A stretch of 64,000 nt of DNA from Algoriphagus sp. (GCF_024305035.1 NZ_JAMWZB010000003.1:144343-208342); one strand, 5' to 3'. Numbered from the stretch's first letter, positions 25,616 to 38,468 are shown. The notes: generated by a model from the letters alone, not told the origin. Made by a program: numbers and translations.

Positions 25616-26922
25616 AGCGTTTCGATTTCAGTAATTTTGCTTTTGATTTTTTGGCTTTGGCTGTAGGTGATCATATCGTCTTGAAGCTTTGGATTAGCGA
25701 GTTGAATCGGTTTTCCGCCGATTTCACTGCGGGTGTAGCCTCGAGATAGAATGGCGTGCGGATTGAGTTGTTCCAGTTGTTTTTCTAAAAAATCAAGCTG
25801 AGAACTAGAGTTTTTCAAAACTGACATGGAAGCTCGAACCAAACGCTGATTAAATTGATTCAATTTTTCATGTTGATTTTGGAGGTTATAGTTACTGCTT
25901 TGTAAAACTCGGTGCTGCTGAGATTTTAGTTTTTCAGTTTCTATATTCAATTTTGATTGAACCGCACTTTTTAAGCGGAGGTGGATTTGGGAAAGTTCTT
26001 CGGCTGTAGTTTTAAGTTGCTGCTGACTGAGTCGCTCAATTCGATTAATCAATAACTTGATATTTTCCTCAAAAATCCGAAATGCAGAGAGTAGAAACTC
26101 AGCGACGGCCGTTGGGGTCTTCAGACGAGTGTGTGCTACCAGATCTGCTATTGTTTCATCCCGCTCATGTCCTATTCCTGTCAATACTGGGAGGGATGCT
26201 TGGGCTATTTTTGCAGCTAATCGATAATCATCAAAGCAATCTAAATCCAGCTGCGCTCCACCTCCCCGGATTAAAACAATGGCTTCAAACCCCATTTTGG
26301 TTTGATCTTTTTCAATAGCTTCGAAAGCTTTGATTAGACCATTTACAGCTTCATTTCCCTGCATTGGCGCAGCATACAAACGATGGTAAACTTTATACCC
26401 AGCAGCGTTTTGTTCCAGCTGATGGATGAAGTCTCCGTAACCCGCGGCAGTTGGGCTGGAAATAATAGCGATTTTTTGGATGATCTGAGGAAAAGGCCGG
26501 CTTGCATTCATTCGAAGTAAACCTTCCCTTGTCAATTGGTCCACCGTCTCTTGTCGAACTCTTGCCCGTTCCCCCAAAGAAAAAGAGGCATCAACATCCT
26601 TGATGGTTAAGCTAAATCCATAAATGGGATGAAAAGTAGCTTGAACTTGAGCGAGGATTTTCATGCCGTTTTTCAATCCCGAACCGGTGATACTTTCAAA
26701 CCTGGAAGCAATCCCCCGAAAGGTGAATTGCCAACAGTTGGATCGCATTTTGGCTAGAACTTGGTTGCCTTGCTTCTCGACTAATTCAAAGTAAGCATGG
26801 CCCTGAGGAGCTTGCCTAAAATCGGCAATTTCTCCAATTACCCAATAGTTCGGCTCTAGCTCATTTTCAAAGGTAAGTTTGATCAGTTCGCCCAGTTGGG
26901 ATATGGAATAGGCATTTTCCAC
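25612..26922 (-). CDS. xseA: Exodeoxyribonuclease VII large subunit
   Basis: The 436-residue protein has an N-terminal OB-fold (YSISQLGELIKLTFENELEPNYWVIGEIADF). The catalytic region carries IISSPTAAGYGDFIHQL, RGGGAQLDLDCFDDYRLA and GIGHERDETIADLVAHTRLKTPTAVAEFL. A long coiled-coil follows that docks XseB. Length is normal. It forms an operon with xseB downstream, and dapA ends 3 bp upstream, so dapA-xseA-xseB may be one transcript. Confidence 0.95.
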   Translation of the reverse strand: MENAYSISQLGELIKLTFENELEPNYWVIGEIADFRQAPQGHAYFELVEKQGNQVLAKMRSNCWQFTFRGIASRFESITGSGLKNGMKILAQVQATFHPIYGFSLTIKDVDASFSLGERARVRQETVDQLTREGLLRMNASRPFPQIIQKIAIISSPTAAGYGDFIHQLEQNAAGYKVYHRLYAAPMQGNEAVNGLIKAFEAIEKDQTKMGFEAIVLIRGGGAQLDLDCFDDYRLAAKIAQASLPVLTGIGHERDETIADLVAHTRLKTPTAVAEFLLSAFRIFEENIKLLINRIERLSQQQLKTTAEELSQIHLRLKSAVQSKLNIETEKLKSQQHRVLQSSNYNLQNQHEKLNQFNQRLVRASMSVLKNSSSQLDFLEKQLEQLNPHAILSRGYTRSEIGGKPIQLANPKLQDDMITYSQSQKIKSKITEIETL

Positions 26923-26925
26923 CTT

Positions 26926-27789
26926 TTAATTCATTTTTTTGTGAACTTCCTGGATTTGTAAATTCAGGTCAATACTTGCTCTGAGCATGGGTAGGCGGAC
27001 TTGATCACCACAAATTCCTAAGTGGGAAAGCAAGTTCTTGATTCCTACCGGATTTCCTTCGACATACATTAAATCATTGTAAGGAATTAAGGAAAAAGCG
27101 GAAATTAAACGCTCTTCTTCAGACCCATGGCATAAATCGCGGAAATTGGAGGGTAGCGCATTTGCCAGGACAGAAATCACTCCGACTCCTCCAATGCTCA
27201 AAATTGATTTGGTCAAAATATCATCTCCGGAGATCAATAAAAAATCTTTTGGCTTATTGGCAGCAATTCGCATACATTGTTCTAAATTCCCGCTGGCTTC
27301 TTTCATTCCTATAATGTTGGGATGCTGGGCAAGGGCCAGTGTGGTATCCGCTGTCATATTAGACATGGTACGACCGGGAACATTATAAAGAATGACCGGA
27401 ACAGGACAGGCATCTGCAATGGCTCTGTAATGAGCGATGATTCCGGCCTGACTAGGTTTGTTGTAATAAGGGCTGACCGATAGAATTGCGTCGATTCCTT
27501 TGAAATCCGTTTGAGCAATTTGATCTAATACGGCTTGTGTATTATTTCCGCCAATTCCATAGACCAGCGGAACTCTTCCTCTGTTATGTTCAATGCAGGT
27601 GTTCAGTACCAGTTTCTTTTCAGCTGGAGAGAGGGTGGCTGACTCACCCGTAGTTCCCAAGACTACCAAATAATCAACTCCCCCTGCCAAGGTGAAATCA
27701 ATCAGTCTTTTTAAGGATTGAAAATCGATGCTATAATCGTCATGAAATGGAGTTACTAGCGCCACTCCCGTACCCGTAAATGGATTCAT
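26926..27789 (-). CDS. dapA: 4-hydroxy-tetrahydrodipicolinate synthase
   Basis: The 287-residue TIM-barrel aldolase has GTTGESATLS near residue 46, YYNKPSQAGI, and VPGRTMSNM. The Schiff-base lysine lies in IIGMKEASGN (about 160). It condenses pyruvate with aspartate semialdehyde in lysine and diaminopimelate synthesis. It lies 3 bp before xseA on the same strand, and a -7-like TATCTTTG sits just upstream. Other pyruvate aldolases of the family (NanA, KDG aldolase) are less likely given GTTGE and the R in the VPGRT motif. Confidence 0.93.
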   Translation of the reverse strand: MNPFTGTGVALVTPFHDDYSIDFQSLKRLIDFTLAGGVDYLVVLGTTGESATLSPAEKKLVLNTCIEHNRGRVPLVYGIGGNNTQAVLDQIAQTDFKGIDAILSVSPYYNKPSQAGIIAHYRAIADACPVPVILYNVPGRTMSNMTADTTLALAQHPNIIGMKEASGNLEQCMRIAANKPKDFLLISGDDILTKSILSIGGVGVISVLANALPSNFRDLCHGSEEERLISAFSLIPYNDLMYVEGNPVGIKNLLSHLGICGDQVRLPMLRASIDLNLQIQEVHKKMN

Positions 27790-27811
27790 TCGTTAAGTTA
27801 ATTGTGGGATT

Positions 27812-27819
27812 CAAAGATA
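27812..27819 (-). promoter_or_regulatory. Candidate -7 element for dapA
   Basis: The minus strand reads TATCTTTG, a full TAnnTTTG match 23 bp before the dapA ATG. No good -33 partner is seen. Confidence 0.4.
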
Positions 27820-27889
27820 AAGCCTTCCAGTCGGAAAGTCAGGTGATGTATGTTATTTCGTACAAATCTGGGTTGGAAATAGCAGGATG

Positions 27890-27923
27890 AAAGTGAACCT
27901 AATGATTGGTCCACTTTACTTTT
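27890..27923 (+). terminator. Terminator-like hairpin without an upstream gene on its strand
   Basis: AAAGTGAACC/GGTCCACTTT pair in 9 of 10 positions around an 8-nt loop, followed by ACTTTTTT on the plus strand. The 274-bp gap between ligA and dapA (both minus) has no plus-strand ORF, so this could end a small RNA. Apart from this and the dapA -7 element I see nothing in the gap. Confidence 0.4.
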
Positions 27924-28063
27924 TTATGGGTTGGATTCAAGCAAATGAACAAGCCTCCTGCATTTTACCAGCAGATTTTTTTGAACAGAGCTATTCAAAT
28001 AAGTCTAAATTCATGCTTTTAGTTTCTTAAACTAGCGATTTTTAGCCACTGCTGGATGACTGA

Positions 28064-30589
<2,526 letters not shown>

Positions 30590-30661
30590 GTACAAAAAGG
30601 ACAAACAAAAATCAGCGACTGCATAGGATTCCTTGGTTATATTTGTTTTAAAAATTAATTA

Positions 30662-31294
30662 ATGGGATCTAAAGCCACCACTGAGAATAAGATTTTAGAC
30701 GTTGCCCTCCATTTTTTTTTGAAAAAGGGCTTCCGCAAAACTACTATGGAGGAAATAGCTCAGGATTTGGGAATGAGTAAAAAGACCTTGTATAAATTTT
30801 ACCCTGGCAAACTTGATCTTCTTTCAGCAGCATTTGAAAGGTTGAAAACCAGACTGACGGCTAAAACAGAAGCAATTCTAGATAATCGCTACATCAGTTT
30901 TCCCCTCAAACTCAAGTCTACCCTCTCAGTAGTTGCAACCTATTTGGCACCGATCAGTCCAGAGCTGTTCGATGATTTAAAAACCCTTGCCCCTGAGGTT
31001 TGGGAAGATTTGCGAAGCTACATCAATGAATCTGCGTATTTGCGATTTCAAAAACTAATTGCCGAAGGAGTCGAACTAGGCTTGGTCAAGGCCAATCTAA
31101 ATGTCAGCTTGGTGGTTATGCTCTATGCGGCGGCGGTCCAGTGCTTACTTGACCCCAACTATCGCTCGCAGTTTCCGGAAAGTATTCAGAAGGGAGTGGA
31201 CATCCCGGCATCGGATATTTACGATCAGGCGATTTCAATCTTGTATGAAGGCATTTTGACCGAAGAAGCCCGAAATGAATTTACCAACGCATAA
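30662..31294 (+). CDS. TetR/AcrR family transcriptional regulator
   Basis: The 210-residue protein has the TetR N-terminal HTH: ILDVALHFFLKKGFRKTTMEEIAQDLGMSKKTLYKFYPGKLDLL. The C-terminal ligand/dimer domain is unassigned. No efflux or enzyme gene is adjacent in the expected divergent position except ligA (divergent, 114 bp) and metG downstream, so the regulon is unclear. TATATTTG at 30638-30645 may be its -7 element. Confidence 0.9.
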   Translation: MGSKATTENKILDVALHFFLKKGFRKTTMEEIAQDLGMSKKTLYKFYPGKLDLLSAAFERLKTRLTAKTEAILDNRYISFPLKLKSTLSVVATYLAPISPELFDDLKTLAPEVWEDLRSYINESAYLRFQKLIAEGVELGLVKANLNVSLVVMLYAAAVQCLLDPNYRSQFPESIQKGVDIPASDIYDQAISILYEGILTEEARNEFTNA

Positions 31295-31316
31295 AGCTAG
31301 CTTCTGTTGATTTCCT

Positions 31317-31324
31317 TATCTTTG
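31317..31324 (+). promoter_or_regulatory. Candidate -7 element for metG
   Basis: TATCTTTG, identical to the dapA candidate, lies 33 bp before the metG ATG. No clear -33 TTTG at the expected spacing. Confidence 0.4.
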
Positions 31325-31357
31325 CCCTTTGTAATTTTCTAGAAAAATCGATCCTCC

Positions 31358-33418
31358 ATGACGAGCAAAAATTTCAAACGCTATACCATTACTTCTGCCT
31401 TACCTTATGCCAATGGGCCGCTTCACATCGGTCATTTGGCGGGTTGTTATATTCCATCAGATATTTATGTGCGATACCTTCGCTCGTTGAAAAAAGACGT
31501 GCTCTATGTCTGTGGCTCCGATGAACATGGGGTAGCCATTACCATCAAAGCACGAAAGGAAGGTAAAAGCCCTCAGGAAGTGGTCGATTTTTATCATGGA
31601 TTGATGAAGCAAAGCTTTGAGAAATTCGGGATTAGTTTTGATCATTATTCCCGTACTTCAGCTCAAATTCATCATGAAACTGCTCAGGGATTTTTTAAAG
31701 ATTTGTACGAAAAAGGCGAGTTTTTGGAGCAGCGAAATGATCAATATTACGATGAAGAGGCAGGGCAGTTTTTGGCCGATCGATACATTGAAGGGACTTG
31801 CCCAAAATGCGGTTTTGAACATGCTTATGGGGATCAATGCGAAAAATGCGGGTCCTCGCTCAGTCCTTCAGAGCTAATTAACCCCCGGTCTAAACTTAGT
31901 GGAAGAACACCGGTATTGAAAGAAACCAAACACTGGTTTTTAGATTTGGCTCGTTACCAGGATTTTCTCAAAAAGTGGATACTGGAAGAGCATGCTGCCG
32001 ATTGGAAAAATAATGTGCTTGGGCAGTGTCGCTCTTGGCTTGAAGCAGGAGATGGGCTTCAAGCTCGATCGATGACCAGAGATTTGGATTGGGGCATCCC
32101 AGTCCCACTTCAGGATGCAGAAGGGAAGGTGCTTTACGTGTGGTTTGATGCACCGATTGGATATATCTCTTCAACCAAAGAATGGGCAGCAGCTCACCGA
32201 AAAGATTGGAGGCCGTACTGGCAAAGTGAAGATACGAAGTTGGTTCACTTTATCGGAAAGGATAATATTGTATTTCATTGTATCATTTTCCCGGCAATTT
32301 TAAAGACTCACGGTGGATATGTACTCCCAGACAATGTGCCTGCTAATGAATTTTTAAATTTGGAAGGCGAGAAAATCTCGACCTCACGAAATTGGGCCGT
32401 TTGGCTTCACGAATACCTGGAGGAGTTTCCAGGAAAAGAGGATGTTCTTCGGTACGTATTGACTGCCAATGCTCCCGAAACTAAAGATAATGACTTTAGT
32501 TGGAAAGATTTTCAAGCGAGAAATAATTCCGAATTGGTGGCTATTTATGGCAATTTTGTCAATCGAGCCGTCGTCTTGACCCATAAATATTACGAGGGCA
32601 AAATTCCAGAAAAAGGAGCACTCACGGGCTATGATCAAGAGATTTTAGGTGTTTTATTGGACTTTCCAGCTAAAATTTCCGCTTCACTTGAGCGATACCG
32701 ATTTCGTGAAGCACTGGGCTTCATGATGGATTTAGCTCGCTTGGGTAACAAATATCTGGCAGATACTGAACCATGGAAAATGATCAAAACCGATCCTGTT
32801 CGGACCGCCACGATCATGAATATCGCCTTGAATATTGCTGCTAGCTTGGCGATTGTTTCTGAACCATTTTTGCCCTTTACCGCCCGAAAACTATTCGATT
32901 TGTTTGGAATGAAGGATAATGAATGGAAACAGGCTGGCCAGGCGGATTTGCTTCAGGAAGGAAAGTTTATTGGTCAGTTGGGACTTCTTTTTGAAAAAAT
33001 CGAAGATGAGCTCGTAGAAAATCAAGTACAAAAATTACTCCATGCAAAAAAAATGAATGAAGCTGCTAATCTCCCCATCACTCCGATGAAAGAGCTCATC
33101 AGTTACGATGACTTTGCAAAATTGGATATGCGAGTTGTGACTGTTTTGGAAGCTGAAAAAATGCCAAAGTCAAAAAAATTGCTCAAGTTGAAAATCGATG
33201 CGGGTGTGGGAGAGCGAACCGTGCTTAGTGGGGTTTCTGAGCATTTCGAGCCCGAATATTTGATCGGCAAGCAGGTGGTCATGTTGATCAACCTGGCTCC
33301 ACGGAAAATGATGGGAATAGATTCAGAAGGTATGATTTTGATGGCCGAAGATAAAGATGGAAAACTGAAATTGCTGCAGCCTCACGAGGTGACTGCAGCA
33401 GGATCAACTATTAGTTGA
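31358..33418 (+). CDS. metG: Methionine--tRNA ligase
   Basis: The 686-residue class I synthetase has the HIGH motif [12 protein letters not shown] and a zinc-binding pair [18 protein letters not shown]. The second signature is [11 protein letters not shown], the KMSKS variant found in four-cysteine MetG of Bacteroidota and archaea-like enzymes. The C-terminus carries an EMAP/Trbp111-type tRNA-binding domain ([26 protein letters not shown]). It charges tRNA-Met. A single gene ended by a clear terminator. Confidence 0.97.
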   Translation: MTSKNFKRYTITSALPYANGPLHIGHLAGCYIPSDIYVRYLRSLKKDVLYVCGSDEHGVAITIKARKEGKSPQEVVDFYHGLMKQSFEKFGISFDHYSRTSAQIHHETAQGFFKDLYEKGEFLEQRNDQYYDEEAGQFLADRYIEGTCPKCGFEHAYGDQCEKCGSSLSPSELINPRSKLSGRTPVLKETKHWFLDLARYQDFLKKWILEEHAADWKNNVLGQCRSWLEAGDGLQARSMTRDLDWGIPVPLQDAEGKVLYVWFDAPIGYISSTKEWAAAHRKDWRPYWQSEDTKLVHFIGKDNIVFHCIIFPAILKTHGGYVLPDNVPANEFLNLEGEKISTSRNWAVWLHEYLEEFPGKEDVLRYVLTANAPETKDNDFSWKDFQARNNSELVAIYGNFVNRAVVLTHKYYEGKIPEKGALTGYDQEILGVLLDFPAKISASLERYRFREALGFMMDLARLGNKYLADTEPWKMIKTDPVRTATIMNIALNIAASLAIVSEPFLPFTARKLFDLFGMKDNEWKQAGQADLLQEGKFIGQLGLLFEKIEDELVENQVQKLLHAKKMNEAANLPITPMKELISYDDFAKLDMRVVTVLEAEKMPKSKKLLKLKIDAGVGERTVLSGVSEHFEPEYLIGKQVVMLINLAPRKMMGIDSEGMILMAEDKDGKLKLLQPHEVTAAGSTIS

Positions 33419-33808
33419 ACTGTTAGGGTCGAATTCAAAAAGAAAAACCCTTTTCCTATAAAAAAACCTGTTAAATAAAGATTTGACAGGTTTTTTTTAT
33501 GGAGTATTATTAGTAGCCTAAGCCGACGGACCTTGTACTTTCAAGTTGAATTTCAACAATTTATTTGCTGGTCAGACTGCAGGGAATCAGGTAAGATTTC
33601 TAGTTCAAAAGCACTGAATTGTGACAAAAGTCACCGAGGAATAATGCCTATTAGATTAAATTAATGTTAATTTGAAATTGCTTGTAATTCGGTCTTATCA
33701 CCCATTATCCAAAAGCCGAATAGGTCTAGTCAGCGCTTAACGTATTCAGAAGGCTTGTCTCACCGATACAGCTTCCAGTAACACCCACACACACCCAAAA
33801 TAATTTCC
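33419..33808. other. Long intergenic region before the PAS kinase
   Basis: This 390-bp gap holds the metG terminator at 33461-33496 and then no ORF of note. A short inverted repeat GTGAC-AAAA-GTCAC occurs near 33620-33634. No promoter with correct spacing was found before the kinase ATG, which follows a CACACACACCC stretch. Confidence 0.4.
33461..33496 (+). terminator. Intrinsic terminator after metG
   Basis: AAAAAACCTGT and ACAGGTTTTTT pair in 11 bp around a 14-nt loop, with further T residues. It lies 42 bp past the stop. Confidence 0.88.
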
Positions 33809-35299
33809 ATGGCAAAGAAGCTAATGGCCGTAAAAGAGGTTAAGCAGACCATTGAATTAAATTCTGAATTTGGAAATACCTTTCAATTTGCCGCTATCGG
33901 CATGGCCTTGGTAAATCAAGAAGGTCGATGGATCGCAGTGAATAAGAGCTTGTGTAAAATCCTGGGCTTTACCGAGGAAGAGCTCCAGTCCTTGAGTTTT
34001 CAAGATATTACCCATCCAGAGGACTTAGAAAAAGATTTGGAGTTTACTTCACAGCTATTTAATCGGAAAATTGAATCCTTTCAAATAGACAAGCGATACA
34101 TCAAAAAATCAGGTGAACCGATTTGGATTACTTTGACCGGATCGGCTATCTGGAATGATGACGGGAGTTTTCGGTACTTCATCGCCCAAATTCAGGATAT
34201 TTCCCTGCGGAAAGAAGCCCTTGAACGCTTGGCTGATCGGGAGCGACTCTTTCGAAGTATTTTTAATTCTACCTTTCAATTTATTGGGTTTTTGGACAAG
34301 AATGGGATTTTACAAGAAGCCAACCAAACTGCACTTGATTTTGCAGGCATCAAGTTGGAGGATGTGGGCGGAAAATATTTTTGGGATTGCTACTGGTGGC
34401 AGATTTCCCCGGAAACGCAACAGAAGCTGAAATCCAGCGTGGCAAGAGCTGCCCGGGGGGAATTTGTGGCGTATGAAGTGGAAGTCTGGGGAAGAGATCA
34501 AATCCCCTCCACGATTGTTTTTAACCTAAAGCCGGTTTTCAATACCAATAATCAAGTTTTGGCCTTGATTGCAGAAGGAAGATTGATTCAGGACATTGTA
34601 GAGGCAAGAAATGAGTTGATCCAAAAAAATCAGGAATTGGAGCAATTTACCTCCATTGCTTCCCATGACTTGCGTGAGCCTTTGCGCATGGTAAAAAGTT
34701 TTGGGGAATTGTTGCAGCGTAATTATTCCCAAAAGGTAGATGAAAAGGGAAAGAAATACATTGAGTTGATGGTCAGCGCTTCACAAAGAATGGGGAATTT
34801 GATCGAGGATTTACTCCGCTACAGCAGGGTAGGCAATGATCTGACCCCTGTGGAGGAGATCTCCTTAGCCGAATTGCTAGGTGAAATTAAAGGCCTTTTT
34901 GCAGAATTAATCGATGAAAAAAAAGCCAGGCTGCGTTTCAAAAAGCTACCTGTAATTCGGGCTAGAAAAGTTCCACTTCAATTGCTGTTTCAGAATCTTA
35001 TTGGAAATGCACTAAAATATCAAGCTCCGGGTAACTTTCCTGTAATTTCTTTAGAAGTTGAAGATGTGGGGAGTTTTTGGAAATTCCGTATTACAGATAA
35101 TGGAATAGGAATAGAGAAAAAATACCTGGAGGATGTTTTTAGTCTCTTTAAGAGGTTGCACACCAATCAGGAATACCCCGGTACTGGACTGGGGCTTTCC
35201 TTATGTAAAAAAATTATTCAACAGCATGGTGGAAACATTTGGATTGAATCCGAGTTGGGCAAGGGGTCTACGGTTTATTTTACAATTAAAAAAAATTGA
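33809..35299 (+). CDS. Cytoplasmic PAS-PAS sensor histidine kinase
   Basis: The 496-residue kinase lacks membrane segments. It has a PAS domain with PAC at about 20-135, a second PAS at 145-265, a short coiled-coil, and HisKA with His286 in SIASHDLREPLR. HATPase_c has ITDNGIGIEKKYLEDVF and GTGLGLSLCKKIIQQHGG. The sequence is of the bacteriophytochrome-kinase-like type (FKRLH box) common in Cytophagales. A CheY/Rcp-type receiver gene follows 157 bp downstream and is the likely partner. The signal is unknown. Confidence 0.92.
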   Translation: MAKKLMAVKEVKQTIELNSEFGNTFQFAAIGMALVNQEGRWIAVNKSLCKILGFTEEELQSLSFQDITHPEDLEKDLEFTSQLFNRKIESFQIDKRYIKKSGEPIWITLTGSAIWNDDGSFRYFIAQIQDISLRKEALERLADRERLFRSIFNSTFQFIGFLDKNGILQEANQTALDFAGIKLEDVGGKYFWDCYWWQISPETQQKLKSSVARAARGEFVAYEVEVWGRDQIPSTIVFNLKPVFNTNNQVLALIAEGRLIQDIVEARNELIQKNQELEQFTSIASHDLREPLRMVKSFGELLQRNYSQKVDEKGKKYIELMVSASQRMGNLIEDLLRYSRVGNDLTPVEEISLAELLGEIKGLFAELIDEKKARLRFKKLPVIRARKVPLQLLFQNLIGNALKYQAPGNFPVISLEVEDVGSFWKFRITDNGIGIEKKYLEDVFSLFKRLHTNQEYPGTGLGLSLCKKIIQQHGGNIWIESELGKGSTVYFTIKKN

Positions 35300-35456
35300 A
35301 AATTTCTTAGAAAAGGTTACTTTCCAGTGGTGATTTAGTTTCTTTACCTGAAAAAAGGCACAAAAAGTAAGAAAAATTGCTTGGTTAAAGTGAGGCGATG
35401 ATGCCAACTAAGGGAAGGGCAGAAGGTGATGCTCCCATAATTCGTAATGACATAAA

Positions 35457-35867
35457 ATGAAAACCTATACTTTTCTTTTGGTGGAGGATAATGAAGGAGA
35501 TGTACTTTTACTTTCGGAAGCTTTGGAGGATTCGGGTATTCCATTTCAATTGATGGCCCTACAAACTGGGCAAGAGGCTATCGATAAAATCAAGGAATTT
35601 AATCAGGATGAATTGCCTGATTTGGTGATTCTTGATATCAATCTCCCGGTAAAAAACGGGTTTGAGGTGATGAAGGAAATCCGAAAGAATCCCAAAACTG
35701 CGGATTTGCCGGTGATGATTCTTTCGACTTCCTCCACTATGGAGGATAGGCGAAAAGCTGATCCATTTCAGCCTAAACTTTTTTACACCAAACCTTCAGA
35801 TTTTGGTGAATTTCCGGCTTTAGTCGAGGCGATTTTTGCTATTTTATCCACTGATTTTGAGAAATAG
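35457..35867 (+). CDS. Single-domain response regulator (Rcp1/CheY-like)
   Basis: The 136-residue receiver has acidic pocket residues in LVEDNEGDVLLL, phospho-Asp in LVILDINLPVKNG, Ser/Thr in MILSTSS and Lys in YTKPSD. There is no output domain. The sequence type (EDNEGDVLLLSEAL) is that of Rcp-like regulators paired with phytochrome-type kinases, which fits the kinase directly upstream. Output is probably by protein contact or phosphotransfer. Confidence 0.92.
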   Translation: MKTYTFLLVEDNEGDVLLLSEALEDSGIPFQLMALQTGQEAIDKIKEFNQDELPDLVILDINLPVKNGFEVMKEIRKNPKTADLPVMILSTSSTMEDRRKADPFQPKLFYTKPSDFGEFPALVEAIFAILSTDFEK

Positions 35868-35886
35868 GGGATAGCTCATGGATTAA

Positions 35887-36789
35887 TTAATGTAGGGGAC
35901 GCTTTTTAATCATGCCGCCTTTGGTGTCTTTGATGGGGTATTGAATGACAAAAGCCTTGGGATCGATTTTATCGATTTCGGTTTGGATTTTAGTAATTTC
36001 CAGACGGGTAATCACACAAAAAAGGACATTGCGATCAGGGTTTTTAGCTTTCTCTCCAAACCCTCCATCGGCTTTAAACGCAGTTACCCCACGGCCTAAG
36101 TCGTAGGTAATTTTGGTTTTGATTTCATCTGAATAATTGGAAATAATCATCACACCGATGTATTCTTCCACGCCATTGATCAGGAAATCTACCATTTTTG
36201 ATGCCGAGAAATAGGTTAGCATAGAATACATCGCAGTTTCTAAATTCACAAAAATGGCGGCTACGATAAAAAGCAACACGTTGAAAACGGTTATAAAATC
36301 ACCTACGGTGAGACTGGATTTCCGAGAAACCTGAATCGCCAAAACCTCAGTTCCGTCAATAACCGCTCCTCCTCGGATCGCAAAGCCAATTCCACTTCCT
36401 AAGAAGAATCCTCCAAAAACGGCAATCAACAATTTGTCAGCAGTGATCGCGGGGATTTCGATGTAGTGGACCAGCAGTGCCAAGGCAAAAATGGCTAAGG
36501 TGCTTTTGATCGCAAACCAAAGCGAAACTTGTCGGTATCCTAAGTAAATAAAAGGTAAATTGACTAAAATAATCAATACGGATAAATTGAGTGGGGTGAG
36601 GATTTCCAATAAAAGAGAAACCCCCATGGCACCCCCGTCAAAAAAACCGTTAGGCAATAGAAACCCTTTTAATCCAATACTTGCCATGACAACACCGATG
36701 CCAATAAAAATCACATCTTTGACCTGTCTCCATACCGTCACTCGCTGTGCCCAAGCCGCATCTGGAATAGTTAATATTCGTTTTACCAT
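35887..36789 (-). CDS. YitT family membrane protein (DUF161/DUF2179)
   Basis: The 300-residue protein has five or six membrane segments in the first ~200 residues (DVIFIGIGVVMASIGLKGFLLPNGFFDGGAMGVSLLL, LSVLIILVNLPFIYLGY). A C-terminal soluble DUF2179 domain follows (RGVTAFKADGGFGEKAKNPDRNVLFCVITRLEI). The family occurs widely in Firmicutes and Bacteroidota and its transport substrate is unknown. It converges with the response regulator gene across 19 bp. Confidence 0.9.
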   Translation of the reverse strand: MVKRILTIPDAAWAQRVTVWRQVKDVIFIGIGVVMASIGLKGFLLPNGFFDGGAMGVSLLLEILTPLNLSVLIILVNLPFIYLGYRQVSLWFAIKSTLAIFALALLVHYIEIPAITADKLLIAVFGGFFLGSGIGFAIRGGAVIDGTEVLAIQVSRKSSLTVGDFITVFNVLLFIVAAIFVNLETAMYSMLTYFSASKMVDFLINGVEEYIGVMIISNYSDEIKTKITYDLGRGVTAFKADGGFGEKAKNPDRNVLFCVITRLEITKIQTEIDKIDPKAFVIQYPIKDTKGGMIKKRPLH

Positions 36790-36978
36790 AGCTCAAAAAT
36801 ACGATTTCTTAGTTTAGAAGTGGTTTCAATTTTTGTTAGTGGGAAATTCATTTGCTGTAGGGGTGAAATAGCAGGTAAAAAACCATTCCTTAACTGGGAA
36901 TAAAGGGTTTTGAGCTTTTTATTGAAAAACGTTTATTGAGTTTGTTTTGAACCTAAATAAACCATTTTCTCAAAAAAA

Positions 36979-37008
36979 TTTGAAATCCAAGTTAATTTTT
37001 TATCTTAA
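36979..37008 (+). promoter_or_regulatory. Candidate promoter of the Anbu operon
   Basis: TTTG (36979-36982) and TATCTTAA (37001-37008, 6 of 8 to TAnnTTTG) are 18 bp apart, 22 bp before the ATG at 37031. The 241-bp gap upstream shows no other clear signal. Confidence 0.35.
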
Positions 37009-37030
37009 AGATGATTTTTAATTAAAAAAT

Positions 37031-38458
37031 ATGAAGACAGAAGGGTATTTGAACGGTGAGCACTTTGATGAGATGTTTAGCTCAGAAGGAAAAGCAAGAC
37101 CGCATTATCAGGAGTATTATAATTACCTTAAAAAAGCCTCTAGTAAAAAAATGAGGCAGCTGCAGCACGCTGCAAATAAGGCGCAGAAGGCGATGGGGAT
37201 GACCTTTAATGTTTATCATGACAATCAGGGGGTGGAGAAAATCCTCCACCTAGACATTGTCCCCCGCATCATTTCCAATACCGAATGGAAGAAACTCGAG
37301 GCAGGGTTGAAGCAACGAATCCATGCACTTAATCTTTTTTTACAGGACATTTACAATGAGCAAAAGATTCTAAAAGATGGAGTTGTCCCGTCCGAATTGA
37401 TTTTAGGTTCGAAGGACTTTTTGAAACCCTGCATCGGATTGACACCCCCAAAAGGGATTTGGTGTCATATAACTGGGACAGATTTGATTCGGGATAAAAA
37501 TGGGGAGTACTACATTTTAGAGGATAATCTTCGTTGTCCGTCAGGTGTTTCTTACATGCTAGAGAGTCGGGAAATCATTAAGCGAGCCTATCCTCAACTG
37601 TTCAATGATGAAGGTGTTATGCCTGTTTCTGATTATCCCGCTAAGCTTCTTAGGATGCTTCAATACTTGTCAGACAAGCCCAAACCCGTGGTAGGTGTAT
37701 TAACTCCGGGAATTTATAACTCAGCTTATTTTGAACATTCCTACTTGGCTCTTCAAATGGGGGTAGAGTTGGTCAATGGGGTGGATTTGATTGTTAAGGA
37801 CAAAATTGTCTACATGCAGACCACTAAAGGTCTGGAACAGATAGACGTACTCTATCGCAGGATTGATGACTCATTTTTGGATCCCTTAGCCTTCAATCCC
37901 GAATCGATGCTGGGGATTCCGGGAATTTTTGAGGCATATCAGGCTGGAAATATTGCTTTTGCCAATGCCCCGGGCACGGGAGTAGCTGACGACAAAGCTG
38001 TCTATGCCTACGTGCCAAGAATTATCAAGTATTATTTGGGTGAAGAGCCGATTTTAAATAATGTACCCACTTATCTCTGCCGAGAAGAAGAGGACAGAAC
38101 GTATGTTTTGGATCATATGGAGGAATTGGTGGTTAAACAGACCAATGCAGCAGGTGGATACGGGATGCTGATCGGCCCAAAATCAACTCCAGCCGAGCAC
38201 GAGAAATTCCGTCAACTGATTATGGATAATCCAAATAACTACATCGCTCAACCGACTTTATCGCTCTCGACCGTACCCTGTCTCACTGAGGATGGAATCG
38301 ATGGAAGACATGTCGATTTGAGACCCTATATTTTGTATGGGAATGAAATCGAAGTGATCCCCGGCGCCCTTACCCGAGTGGCGTTGAAAAAGGGGTCTTT
38401 GGTGGTGAATAGTTCTCAAGGCGGAGGAAGTAAAGATACTTGGGTATTATATAATTAA
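37031..38458 (+). CDS. Circularly permuted type 2 ATP-grasp protein
   Basis: The 475-residue protein (DUF404/DUF407) is related to the glutathionylspermidine synthase-like permuted ATP-grasp fold. Visible signatures are YYILEDNLRCPSGVSYMLESR (Mg site), IDVLYRRIDDSFLDPLAF, GTGVADDKAVYAYVPRII and VVKQTNAAGGYGML (ATP loop). RHVDLRPYILYGNEIEVIPGALTRVA follows near the C-terminus. It likely ligates a carboxylate to an amine. It is the first gene of the alpha-E, Anbu and transglutaminase operon, 10 bp before the next gene, with its own candidate promoter. Confidence 0.93.
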   Translation: MKTEGYLNGEHFDEMFSSEGKARPHYQEYYNYLKKASSKKMRQLQHAANKAQKAMGMTFNVYHDNQGVEKILHLDIVPRIISNTEWKKLEAGLKQRIHALNLFLQDIYNEQKILKDGVVPSELILGSKDFLKPCIGLTPPKGIWCHITGTDLIRDKNGEYYILEDNLRCPSGVSYMLESREIIKRAYPQLFNDEGVMPVSDYPAKLLRMLQYLSDKPKPVVGVLTPGIYNSAYFEHSYLALQMGVELVNGVDLIVKDKIVYMQTTKGLEQIDVLYRRIDDSFLDPLAFNPESMLGIPGIFEAYQAGNIAFANAPGTGVADDKAVYAYVPRIIKYYLGEEPILNNVPTYLCREEEDRTYVLDHMEELVVKQTNAAGGYGMLIGPKSTPAEHEKFRQLIMDNPNNYIAQPTLSLSTVPCLTEDGIDGRHVDLRPYILYGNEIEVIPGALTRVALKKGSLVVNSSQGGGSKDTWVLYN

Positions 38459-38468
38459 TTTAACCAAC

